Shown piece after piece: positions 27,226-34,816 of a DNA stretch of 64,000 bases. The position numbers and the translations under genes were made by a program. The DNA is from Hoylesella marshii DSM 16973 = JCM 13450 (GTDB lineage Bacteria > Bacteroidota > Bacteroidia > Bacteroidales > Bacteroidaceae). The notes beneath the pieces are model-generated. The model made no database searches. It saw only the letters and a program-made list of their open reading frames with translations, and was not told where the DNA came from. The first letter of the stretch is position 1, and every line of letters starts with the position of its first letter. The DNA lies in NCBI RefSeq assembly GCF_000146675.1, contig NZ_GL397214.1:1986107-2050106 (forward strand), given 5' to 3'.

Positions 27226-28203
27226 ATGGATAATCAACCCGAAATGAAACCCTACGTGATAGGCCTCGATCTTGGCGGTACGAACTCTGTGTTCGGCATC
27301 GTGGACAGTCGTGGCGAAATCAAAGCCACTACTGCTATTAAAACGCAGGGCTATGCCAGCGTGGCCGACTATGTGAAGGCTTCCTGCACCGCCCTTGAGG
27401 TCATCATCGACCAAGTGGGAGGAATCGACAACATCAAAGCCATGGGCATCGGTGCGCCCAATGCCAATTATTACAAAGGAACGATAGAGCATGCCCCCAA
27501 TCTTACATGGGCACACGACACGGAAGTTCCGTTGGCGCAGATGTTTTCAGACAGAATAGGCATTCCTGTGGCAATTACGAACGATGCCAATGCCGCCGCT
27601 ATCGGCGAGATGACTTACGGTGTTGCCCGCGGTATGAAAAATTTCATCATGCTGACGCTCGGCACCGGTGTCGGTTCGGGTATCGTGCTAAACGGTCAGG
27701 TGGTCTATGGCAGCGACGGATTTGCCGGCGAGCTCGGCCATGTCATTATGTGTCGGGAACACGGACGCACGTGTGGCTGCGGCCGCAAAGGCTGCCTTGA
27801 AACCTATTGCTCTGCCACCGGTGTGGCACGAACGGCACGCGAGATGCTGCAAACCACCGAAGAACCTTCGCTCCTGCGCGAGCTGAAACCCGAAGAAATC
27901 ACGAGTCTTGATGTGTCCATAGCCGCCGGTCGGGGCGATATACTTGCCAAACGCGTCTACGAATTCACGGGTAAGATGTTAGGAGAGGCCTGCGCCGACT
28001 TCGCTGCCTTTGCCTCTCCCGAAGCCTTTATCTTCTTCGGCGGCCTCACGAAGGCGGGCAGTCTGCTGATGGACCCTATCCGCAGAGGCTACGAAGAGTC
28101 TGTTATGCCCGTCTTCAAGGGCAAAGCCATGTTCCTCATCTCTTCTCTCGAAGGTGCCTCGGCAGCCGTCTTGGGTGCTTCGGGCATAGGTTGGGAACTC
28201 TGA
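27226..28203 (+). CDS. ROK family glucokinase
   Basis: 325 residues. The ATP-binding phosphate 1 motif is IGLDLGGTNSVFGIVD (about 12-27). The catalytic aspartate lies in ITNDANAAAIGEM and the phosphate 2 loop in LTLGTGVGSGIV. The ROK zinc site is formed by His in GELGHVIM and the cysteines of CGCGRKGCLE. It phosphorylates glucose, or possibly another hexose, with ATP in the cytoplasm. The transcript is monocistronic, from the promoter at 27123 to the terminator at 28236. It lacks the extra HTH of ROK repressors. Confidence 0.9.
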   Translation: MDNQPEMKPYVIGLDLGGTNSVFGIVDSRGEIKATTAIKTQGYASVADYVKASCTALEVIIDQVGGIDNIKAMGIGAPNANYYKGTIEHAPNLTWAHDTEVPLAQMFSDRIGIPVAITNDANAAAIGEMTYGVARGMKNFIMLTLGTGVGSGIVLNGQVVYGSDGFAGELGHVIMCREHGRTCGCGRKGCLETYCSATGVARTAREMLQTTEEPSLLRELKPEEITSLDVSIAAGRGDILAKRVYEFTGKMLGEACADFAAFASPEAFIFFGGLTKAGSLLMDPIRRGYEESVMPVFKGKAMFLISSLEGASAAVLGASGIGWEL

Positions 28204-28235
28204 AAAAGATTTGATTATATGTAAAATAATGGTGT

Positions 28236-28270
28236 GAGAGGTGGCTCGTGATGAGTCGCCTCTCTTCTTT
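28236..28270 (+). terminator. Terminator after the glucokinase
   Basis: GAGAGGTGGCTC pairs with AGTCGCCTCTC around a short loop, followed by TTCTTTTT. Confidence 0.75.
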
Positions 28271-28356
28271 TTGGTGCAGACCACAAGCATGGAGCTATAC
28301 CCTGAAAAACACGATGCTAAGTTACTGAAAAACAGAACAATAGCATTCCACCCGAG

Positions 28357-28436
28357 AAAGCATAGCTTTAAGGCCGTAGGAAGATAGCTTTTACGCGCTC
28401 AAAGCATAGCTCTCACGCTCTTAAAGCTATGCTTTG
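28357..28436. repeat. 22-bp periodic array of the AAAGCATAGCT palindrome, locus 3
   Basis: Cores AAAGCATAGCTTT (28357), a diverged AAGATAGCTTTT (ATAG at 28384), AAAGCATAGCT (28401) and AAAGCTATGCTTT (28423) keep an exact 22-bp step. It lies downstream of the glucokinase terminator. The last core is inverted relative to the first. Confidence 0.85.
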
Positions 28437-28561
28437 TCGAACAGATGTTTAAGTAACGTTGTACAGCGAACTTCGTTTCAGCGCTTATTCCTGCTTTATG
28501 AGTGGGTAAAATATACATTAGTGCGAATTGCAACTACGCGTCATTAATAATTAAGAGGCAA

Positions 28562-28795
28562 GTGCTGGAGACGCGAAAGGTAATAGCTGATGATAACGCC
28601 TTTGGTAAAGCAATGTTACAAAATAAAGCGCTGAAGGCGCGTAAGATGTCAGCCCAAGGCAACGCCTTGGGTAAACGACCGGCAGAGAAAAGAGCGCTGT
28701 AGGTGCGAAAGACCCTTTTATTTTATTTTCAAATAGATGTTTGATAAGGATGTGTCGCACTTACAGCGCTCTTTTTAGGGGAATGCTCTATACCC
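28562..28795. repeat. Inverted and degenerate copies of the 66-bp repeat family
   Basis: AAGCGCTGAAGGCGCGTAAG followed by ATGTCAGCCCA (about 28624-28655) and AGAGCGCTGTAGGTGCGAAAG (about 28690-28710) are reverse-complement relatives of the tandem units at 28796-28972. A degraded direct copy precedes them at about 28754-28795. No reading frame here looks real. Confidence 0.6.
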
Positions 28796-28972
28796 AGCGC
28801 TATGCGCTGGGCTGATATCTTACGCGCTTACAGCGCTTACTTGGGGAAATGTCATCTACTCGGTGCTGCGTGCTGGGCTAATATCTTACGTGTTTGCAGC
28901 GCTTACTTGGGGAAATGTCATCTACTCGGTGCTGCGTGCTGGGCTAATATCTTACGCGTTTGCAGCGCTTAC
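28796..28972. repeat. 66-bp tandem repeat, about 2.7 copies
   Basis: Units start at 28796, 28862 and 28928 (last one truncated) and each reads GCTGGGCTAATATCTTACG, then TGCAGCGCTTACTTGGGGAA, then ATGTCATCTACTC. Copies 2 and 3 differ at one base; copy 1 is more diverged. Because 66 is divisible by three, a 70-codon frame with 22-residue repeats stays open across it, which I take as a by-product. Confidence 0.85.
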
Positions 28973-28995
28973 CCTGCGCCTCATAGCATTATGAT

Positions 28996-29343
28996 ATACG
29001 CGAGTTTGGGATAAGGCTATCGAACTGTAAGCCCCGAGGGGGCGAAAGAGCTTAGGCAGGGTGTGAAGCTCGTAAGAGCGTAATTGAAAATCGCCGTCGC
29101 AAAACGGGACGTGAAGCGGAAAGGCAACCCCTGATAAGCATGTGTGGAAAGATAAACCCCGTAGGGGTGACGGAGGATTAGTGTTCTGTCGCCCTTTGCT
29201 TCCTCTCCGTTTCAGCGAACTTCGTTTCAGGGCTTAGATAGCGGGATTCCACGACACAGGGGTTGCGCTACTGCTTACCACTGTCTAAGGTCTGTCGCCC
29301 CTTTGGGCTATTAGATAAGATTCTCTTATCCCGAACTCACGTA
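28996..29343 (+). repeat. Terminal-inverted-repeat element, full copy A (about 348 bp)
   Basis: Starts ATACGCGAGTTTGGGATAAG and ends CTTATCCCGAACTCACGTA, imperfect inverted repeats of about 19 bp. It contains several small hairpins (CCCCGTAGGGGT; GCCCC/GGGGC type) and the GTCTAAGGTCTGTCGCCCC segment. It shares order and sequence with the element at 37332-37653. No transposase or open frame lies inside. Confidence 0.8.
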
Positions 29344-29375
29344 AAAGAGGGGTCAACTTGTGCGGACGGAAACAA

Positions 29376-29762
29376 TTATTCAGTAATTTCAATCAGGTTT
29401 TCTTCCACTCCAACGATGCAACTTTCGTAATAGCCATCTCCCGTTGTACGGGGTCTGCTTACAACTTCGTATCCATCCTTTTTCAGGAGAGACGTCAACG
29501 CATCTACCTTTTCTTTATTACCTACACTGAAAGCAATGTGGATATAGCCTGTAGCTTCTTGCTTCAAACGATTGATAACTACAGAGCGTTTATTCATGAT
29601 TTCCAGCCTTGCCCCACCTTCAAATGAAAGAAAATATGAGCGGAAATGGGTCGTTTGGTTATGATAGCCCTCGTTACTCGTTGCATGAAAATATTTTATA
29701 AAGAAGTCCCTTGTCTTTTCAAGGTCTTCCACATACATGGCCACATGGTCTATTTTAGTCAT
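29376..29762 (-). CDS. VOC/glyoxalase-like protein
   Basis: 128 residues from the ATG at 29760-29762 (MTKIDHVAMYVEDLEKTRDF), the standard VOC start; the frame can be extended 14 residues. A single VOC domain of two beta-alpha-beta-beta-beta modules is seen, with His6 of the first strand, Glu in ARLEIMNK and a final ENLIEITE strand giving potential metal ligands. The family includes lactoylglutathione lyases and dioxygenases. The substrate cannot be assigned. It follows the small secreted protein gene closely and is probably co-transcribed with it. Confidence 0.8.
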   Translation of the reverse strand: MTKIDHVAMYVEDLEKTRDFFIKYFHATSNEGYHNQTTHFRSYFLSFEGGARLEIMNKRSVVINRLKQEATGYIHIAFSVGNKEKVDALTSLLKKDGYEVVSRPRTTGDGYYESCIVGVEENLIEITE

Positions 29763-29805
29763 ATACCCATCATCTGTAAGTACGTCTCCCGATAGGAGCC
29801 TCACG

Positions 29806-30357
29806 TTATTTCAATGTTGTTTTTGGCGTGTTTGGATTGGCTATGGTGGCTGCCAATTCGTCAAACTCCCTCTTCACTGTCATCGAAAATGTGCCGTCGG
29901 CTTGTGCTTTTAGATATGTTTCCAAACGAGGCACAGTGCCAAGGAGCGACTTGTTTCGTTTGTAAAAGTCTAAAGCGCGGCGCATGGCGTACTCATGTGC
30001 CTGCCCGTCCGGCTGTTTTTGGTTGTGGGTTGTTGCGTAAATCACCGATGCACTCATATAGGCGATAAGGGCGGGTATGCACTCGATGAAGCCGGTATGT
30101 GCAGGCTCGCCAATGTTCAGCATCAGTTTGTCGGTGCTGTTCGTCCACATATAGACGAAATTTCCGGCCTCCTGCACATTGGGTTCATCAAGTGTATGAG
30201 TGAGGTAGTATTCGGCGCAGGCATTGGCCGTTGAGGTATAACGGTTGCATTCTTCTGTCGTTTTAAACTCCTTCACGTCGGGTACGCGCACCGTCTGTGC
30301 GTTGGCCGCGAATGCTATGGATAGCATTGCCATGAGCAGGGTTTGTATTTTTTTCAT
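29806..30357 (-). CDS. Secreted hypothetical protein
   Basis: 183 residues. A clear signal peptide (MKKIQTLLMAMLSIAFAANA, cleavage before QTVRV) directs export. The mature part is mixed alpha/beta with a cluster YYLTHTLDEPNVQEAGNFVYMW and later YAMRRALDFYKRN. I recognise no domain. It lies between a four-helix membrane protein gene (21 bp upstream) and the VOC gene, all on the minus strand and probably in one operon. The function is unknown. Confidence 0.65.
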   Translation of the reverse strand: MKKIQTLLMAMLSIAFAANAQTVRVPDVKEFKTTEECNRYTSTANACAEYYLTHTLDEPNVQEAGNFVYMWTNSTDKLMLNIGEPAHTGFIECIPALIAYMSASVIYATTHNQKQPDGQAHEYAMRRALDFYKRNKSLLGTVPRLETYLKAQADGTFSMTVKREFDELAATIANPNTPKTTLK

Positions 30358-30378
30358 ACGAACGGGCTTTTACGGGTT

Positions 30379-30858
30379 TTAGAAGTTTCTGTTATTGTTG
30401 TGAGAAAGGCTCTTTCTCGTGAGTTTTCTTATCTTTCTGCGGGTATTGAAGACGACCATTATCAGATAGATAAGAAACATTTCCACGATTAATCCGAAGA
30501 AAGAAACGTACTCGGCAGCAGCCAACGTGATATAGCAGAGCAGTGTTTGGCAAATCAAATGAATCAACCGGATGCCGCGAAGCTCTATTTCATAACGCTG
30601 GGCAGTCAGTCGGTCGGTAGTCGCTGCTTGTCGTTCTTGGTAACTCCGGGCTTTTCCGATGAAAAGTTTGAAGAGGAACAAGGCTACTACGGGCAAGGCT
30701 AAGATGCCCCATTTGCTGCCTTCGGCATCGATAGTGCTTGTGAGTGTCCAATGATAAGGTATGGTATCATTGCCGAAAAGTCGGGCAATGGCGGTAATCC
30801 ACGTTATCGCCAATAGGCTGTATAAAAAGTATAATAGGAAAAAAGCTTTTGGTTTCAT
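30379..30858 (-). CDS. Small membrane protein of unknown function
   Basis: 159 residues with about four hydrophobic segments, near residues 5-25, 50-66, 98-118 and 120-140. The last 20 residues are strongly basic (RRKIRKLTRKSLSHNNN), so the C-terminus is probably cytoplasmic. No family recognised. It has its own promoter (30887-30918) and heads the run with the secreted protein and the VOC protein. Confidence 0.65.
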   Translation of the reverse strand: MKPKAFFLLYFLYSLLAITWITAIARLFGNDTIPYHWTLTSTIDAEGSKWGILALPVVALFLFKLFIGKARSYQERQAATTDRLTAQRYEIELRGIRLIHLICQTLLCYITLAAAEYVSFFGLIVEMFLIYLIMVVFNTRRKIRKLTRKSLSHNNNRNF

Positions 30859-30886
30859 CGGTTGGGCTTCATGTGTTATTTTATGA

Positions 30887-30918
30887 CAAAGTTACCGTTT
30901 TTCCTGCAATTCTCCAAA
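30887..30918 (-). promoter_or_regulatory. Promoter for the 30858-29376 gene run
   Basis: Minus strand TTTG (30915-30918), 20-bp spacer, TAACTTTG (30887-30894), about 28 bp before the start codon. Confidence 0.75.
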
Positions 30919-31047
30919 AGAAACGCCCCGAAAAGAAACGTCCCATGCAAGGAAAGGAAAAATACGCAGTCGTTTTACGGATGTATTCATTAATAATTTA
31001 TTACCTTTGCCGGTCGATAAACGTATATATTTGAAAAAAGAAAACTT

Positions 31048-32073
31048 ATGAATAGCGGTTTCAGAAAGGTCTATCTCGTGCCTGTGGGCATTTGTTTAGC
31101 AGTGATAGCAGGCCTCATTTATTACTATTTCTTTTCATCGTTGTCCGCCCGTACCACGACCACCTATATATATATAGACAGCAACGACAATATAGACTCT
31201 GTGTATGCCAAGCTCGAACCCATTGCTTCCCATCATGGTATGACGGGCTTCCGCACCCTCGTGAGACACAGCCGGTATGCCGACCACATACGCCCCGGCC
31301 GCTACGAAGTGGCTCCGGGCACAGGTGCTTTCATGGTGTTCCGTCATTTGAAGAATGGGGCACAGGCACCCATCAGCCTTACTATACCCTCGGTACGTAC
31401 CCTCGACAGGTTAGCCGGTGAGGTAACGCGAAAACTGATGATAGACAGTGTCGCGCTCTACCACGCTTTGACCGACCCCGAAGTATGCCGGCGGTATGGA
31501 TACGACACGCTGACCATCGGTTGCATGTTTATCCCCAACACCTACGACGTTTACTGGAACATCTCTTTGGAGAAGTTTTTGGAGCGTATGAAAGAGGAAA
31601 ATAAAAACTTTTGGAACGACGAACGAACGGAAAAAGCACGTGATATGGGGCTGTCTGAGAACGAAGTGATTACCCTTGCAAGCATCGTAGATGAGGAGAC
31701 ATCCAATGATAAAGAGAAGCCAATGATTGCCGGTATGTATTACAACCGGTTGAAACACGACATGCCTTTGCAAGCTGATCCCACTGTGAAATATGCCTTG
31801 AAACGCTTCGAACTAAAGCGTATCTACAACAACCATCTGCAGGTAAACAGCCCGTTCAATACCTATCGTAACACAGGACTTCCCCCCGGCCCCATTCGTA
31901 TTCCTACTGTGGCCGGTATAGATGCCGTGCTCAATTACGTGAAACACGACTACTTCTATATGTGTGCCAAAGAGGATTTCAGCGGGACGCACAACTTTGC
32001 CCATACGTATGAAGAGCATCTGCAGAATGCAGCCAAATACAGCAAGGCCTTAAACGAACGCAACATTCGTTGA
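31048..32073 (+). CDS. mltG: Endolytic transglycosylase MltG
   Basis: 341 residues. One N-terminal membrane helix (about 9-29) is followed by a LysM-like region (IDSNDNIDSVYAKLEPIASH) and the YceG domain. The family block LASIVDEETSNDKEKPMIAGMYYNRL carries the catalytic glutamate region, and ADPTVKYAL and PPGPIRIPTVAGIDAVL are also characteristic. MltG cuts nascent peptidoglycan strands in the inner membrane and is thought to end glycan elongation. A -7 box TACCTTTG is at 31002-31009; the -33 half is weak. A terminator follows at 32098. Confidence 0.92.
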   Translation: MNSGFRKVYLVPVGICLAVIAGLIYYYFFSSLSARTTTTYIYIDSNDNIDSVYAKLEPIASHHGMTGFRTLVRHSRYADHIRPGRYEVAPGTGAFMVFRHLKNGAQAPISLTIPSVRTLDRLAGEVTRKLMIDSVALYHALTDPEVCRRYGYDTLTIGCMFIPNTYDVYWNISLEKFLERMKEENKNFWNDERTEKARDMGLSENEVITLASIVDEETSNDKEKPMIAGMYYNRLKHDMPLQADPTVKYALKRFELKRIYNNHLQVNSPFNTYRNTGLPPGPIRIPTVAGIDAVLNYVKHDYFYMCAKEDFSGTHNFAHTYEEHLQNAAKYSKALNERNIR

Positions 32074-32097
32074 ACCGCTGAGCTTGGTAATCATCAG

Positions 32098-32132
32098 AAA
32101 AAGTATCTTTCCCACAGGAGAGATACTTTTTT
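32098..32132 (+). terminator. Terminator after mltG
   Basis: AAAAAGTATCT and AGATACTTTTTT form an 11-bp stem with T run; the loop is TTCCCACAGGAG. Confidence 0.9.
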
Positions 32133-32357
32133 GTGTTAGGGAGGATTGCCACCGACCGGAATGGAGTATGTTTCCGCGTCCGGTTTTCTATCTTTTGCTC
32201 ACTTAAAAGCCAAGTGCGCAGGTTTTTATGCACATGTAAAAAGGCTTTGTGCAGCAATTTTTATTTTATTTAGAAACGGTGAAATAAATCTGCGAACGAT
32301 TGTTTTGTTTCTCGAAAGTTTTCGTATTTTTGAGCCCGAAACCAACCCAAAAAGAAT

Positions 32358-32912
32358 ATGGAAGAAGCAATACAACAGATAGGACAACGATTGAAAGGAC
32401 TTCGGGAAGTGCTGAATATTCCCGCAGAGGAAGTAGCCGATTTGTGTGGCATCAGTCTCGAACATTACCATAACATAGAGGCCGGCCGGTCAGACCCCTC
32501 TGTTTATCGGCTGGCAAAGATTTCCAAACGTTACGGAATAGACCTGAATGTGCTCTTATTCGGAGAAGAACCCAAGATGAGCGCTTACTATCTTACCCGA
32601 AAAGGCCAAGGCCACAGGGTAGAACGAGGCAACGACTATAAGTATCAGAGTTTGGCTTCGGGATTCAGAGGCAGAAAGGTAGACCCGTTTCTCACGCAGG
32701 TTGATCCGCTTCCGGGTGATGAGAATCATACGAAGAATACGCATGACGGTGAAGAATTCCACCTTGTTCTCGAGGGCATACTCGAAATTACGATAGGTGA
32801 AAAAGTGTTGGTGCTCCACGAGGGCGACAGCCTCTATTTCGATGCAAGGCAGCCCCATTGCATGCGGGCTTTAGGAGGAAAACCTGTGAAGTTCCTTGCT
32901 GTAGTTATATAA
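32358..32912 (+). CDS. XRE-family regulator with a C-terminal cupin domain
   Basis: 184 residues. HTH_3 at about 7-64 (LREVLNIPAEEVADLCGISLEHYHNIEAGRSDPS). A cupin barrel lies at about 108-184 with THDGEEFHLVLEGILEITIG and HEGDSLYFDARQPHCMRALG, including the histidines and glutamate that usually bind a metal or ligand. This architecture is common in metabolite-sensing repressors. It is 13 bp upstream of an acyl-CoA ligase gene and probably controls or is co-expressed with it; this pairing recurs in Bacteroidales. A -7-like TATTTTTG is at 32325-32332 with a TTTG 17 bp before it. Confidence 0.88.
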   Translation: MEEAIQQIGQRLKGLREVLNIPAEEVADLCGISLEHYHNIEAGRSDPSVYRLAKISKRYGIDLNVLLFGEEPKMSAYYLTRKGQGHRVERGNDYKYQSLASGFRGRKVDPFLTQVDPLPGDENHTKNTHDGEEFHLVLEGILEITIGEKVLVLHEGDSLYFDARQPHCMRALGGKPVKFLAVVI

Positions 32913-32925
32913 TGAAGGTAAAAAG

Positions 32926-34584
32926 ATGATAGAAAGATTTTTAAAACAAACCCATTTTTCCTCGGTGGAGGATTATAAGAAGAACTTACGGTTTATTGTT
33001 CCCGAGCATTTCAATTTTGCTTACGATGTGGTGGACGCTTGGGCAGAGACCCATCCCGACAAATTAGCGTTGCTCTGGACAAACGACGAGGGAACGGAAA
33101 AGCGTTTTACGTTTTGCGATTTAAAGGAACAGTCTGATCAAGCGGCCGCTTATTTCCAAAGTTTAGGCATCGGACATGGCGACATGGTGATGTTGATATT
33201 GAAGCGGCGATACGAGTTTTGGTTATCTATGCTGGCTTTACATAAGATAGGGGCAGTGGCGATACCTGCCACCCACATGCTGACGACGCACGATATTGTG
33301 TATCGCAACACACGTGCGAGTGTGAAAGCCATTATCTGCGTAGGCGAAGAATACGTGCTCAGTCAGGTTGAAGGTGCACTGCCGGAAAGTCCTACGGTAA
33401 AGACGCTCATCAGCATAGGGGAACTCGTGCCCGAAGGTTTCCATGATTGGCACAAGGAATGGAAGGCTGTTGCTCCTTTCAAGCGTCCCAAACACGTGAA
33501 TGAGAACAGCGATACCATGCTCATGTATTTCACCAGCGGCACCTCCGGAGAGCCCAAGATGGTGGCTCATGATTTTCTCTACGCCTTGGGACACATCACT
33601 ACCGGCGTTTTCTGGCACAACCTTTCGGAAGACAGCATTCATCTTACCGTGGCCGATACAGGCTGGGGGAAGGCTGTGTGGGGCAAGCTCTACGGTCAGT
33701 GGTTTGCAGGGGCTGTGGTGTTTGTGTTCGACCATGAGCACTTTACAGCAGAGAAGATATTGACTTGCATTTCCAAATATCACATTACTTCTTTCTGTGC
33801 GCCGCCCACAGTCTATCGTTTTATGGTGCGCGAAGACTTCTCCCGCTACGACGTTTCTTCGCTCCGGTACTGCACAACGGCAGGAGAAGCACTCAATGCA
33901 GCCGTCTATCAGAAGTTTTATGACAAGACAGGTATTCGTCTGATGGAAGGTTTCGGCCAGACAGAGACGACGATGACGCTCGGAACAATGCCTTGGATGA
34001 AGCCCAAACCCGGCTCCATGGGCATGCCGAATCCGCAGTACGACATCGATTTGGTAAGACCCGACGGTACGTCTTGTGAGGACGGAGAGAAAGGGCAGAT
34101 AGTGGTACGCGTGGGAAAGGAGAAACCTCTCGGACTCTTTAAAGAGTATTACCGCGACGAAGAACTGACGCATCAAGCCTGGCACGATGGCATTTACTAT
34201 ACAGGCGACGTGGCTTGGCGCGATGAAGACGGGTATTATTGGTTCGTAGGACGTACTGACGACGTCATCAAGAGCAGCGGTTATCGCATCGGCCCCTTTG
34301 AGGTGGAAAGTGCATTGATGACTCATCCTGCCGTTGTGGAATGCGCCATTACAGGTGTTCCCGATGAGATAAGGGGCATGCTGGTGAAAGCCACTGTCGT
34401 GTTGGCCGAGGATTGGAAAGACAGACAAGGCGAGGCGCTCGTGAAAGAATTGCAGGAGCACGTGAAGAAAGAGACGGCACCTTATAAATATCCCCGTGTT
34501 ATCAAGTTCGTAGAGGAACTCCCCAAGACCATCAGCGGCAAGATACGCCGCGTGGAGATACGCGAGAGAGACCGCCGGAAGTAA
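32926..34584 (+). CDS. AMP-forming acyl-CoA synthetase
   Basis: 552 residues. ANL superfamily motifs: the P-loop YFTSGTSGEPKMVAHD (about 201-216), the adenine region GFGQTETTMTLG, YYTGDVAWRDEDGYYWFVGRTDD with the hinge aspartate, SSGYRIGPFEVE, and the catalytic lysine in PKTISGKIRRVEI near the end. It adenylates a carboxylate and transfers it to CoA. The overall pattern resembles medium-chain or acetyl-type synthetases used for acyl salvage; chain length is not certain. It is transcribed with the XRE-cupin regulator gene (13 bp). Confidence 0.88.
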   Translation: MIERFLKQTHFSSVEDYKKNLRFIVPEHFNFAYDVVDAWAETHPDKLALLWTNDEGTEKRFTFCDLKEQSDQAAAYFQSLGIGHGDMVMLILKRRYEFWLSMLALHKIGAVAIPATHMLTTHDIVYRNTRASVKAIICVGEEYVLSQVEGALPESPTVKTLISIGELVPEGFHDWHKEWKAVAPFKRPKHVNENSDTMLMYFTSGTSGEPKMVAHDFLYALGHITTGVFWHNLSEDSIHLTVADTGWGKAVWGKLYGQWFAGAVVFVFDHEHFTAEKILTCISKYHITSFCAPPTVYRFMVREDFSRYDVSSLRYCTTAGEALNAAVYQKFYDKTGIRLMEGFGQTETTMTLGTMPWMKPKPGSMGMPNPQYDIDLVRPDGTSCEDGEKGQIVVRVGKEKPLGLFKEYYRDEELTHQAWHDGIYYTGDVAWRDEDGYYWFVGRTDDVIKSSGYRIGPFEVESALMTHPAVVECAITGVPDEIRGMLVKATVVLAEDWKDRQGEALVKELQEHVKKETAPYKYPRVIKFVEELPKTISGKIRRVEIRERDRRK

Positions 34585-34603
34585 CGGTAGAGGGAACAAG
34601 ATG

Positions 34604-34650
34604 CAACGGGATGAGATACGAAAAGTGCTCATCCCGTTGTTCGTTCTTGT
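34604..34650 (+). terminator. Likely terminator after the acyl-CoA synthetase
   Basis: CAACGGGATGAG and CTCATCCCGTTG form a perfect 12-bp stem. The following tract TTCGTTCTTG is T-rich but interrupted, so termination strength is uncertain. Confidence 0.6.
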
Positions 34651-34816
34651 AGCACGCTTCGTATGGTTAATTGTAGTCCGTGGTACCGAAGGTGTCGGAA
34701 AGCGCGGCGAACGATGTGTCAGCCTCCGGAGCGAAAGGTTATTTTGCATTTCCTCTGTCTGCTCTTTCAAAAATAATATGTATCTTTGCGCAGTTAAAAC
34801 GAAACAAAGACAAAGG

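Noticed and set aside
28357..28436. CRISPR-like repeat-spacer array (also considered for the other phased arrays)
   Set aside because: Repeats of about 13 bp and spacers of 8-10 bp are far below CRISPR sizes, orientation of the repeat flips within an array, and no cas gene is present.
28802..29014. 70-codon frame with 22-residue repeats
   Set aside because: It is created by a 66-bp non-coding tandem repeat whose length is a multiple of three. The composition (Cys/Leu/Ala-rich) fits no protein, and related repeat copies nearby are inverted and not open.
28996..29343. Insertion sequence with its own transposase
   Set aside because: No reading frame of useful length and no transposase motif lie between the inverted repeats; only a non-autonomous element is supported.
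34601..34816. 72-residue N-terminal extension of glycyl-tRNA synthetase
   Set aside because: The extension is open in frame but spans the preceding terminator and the TATCTTTG box at 34781; the enzyme family starts at the ATG at 34817.
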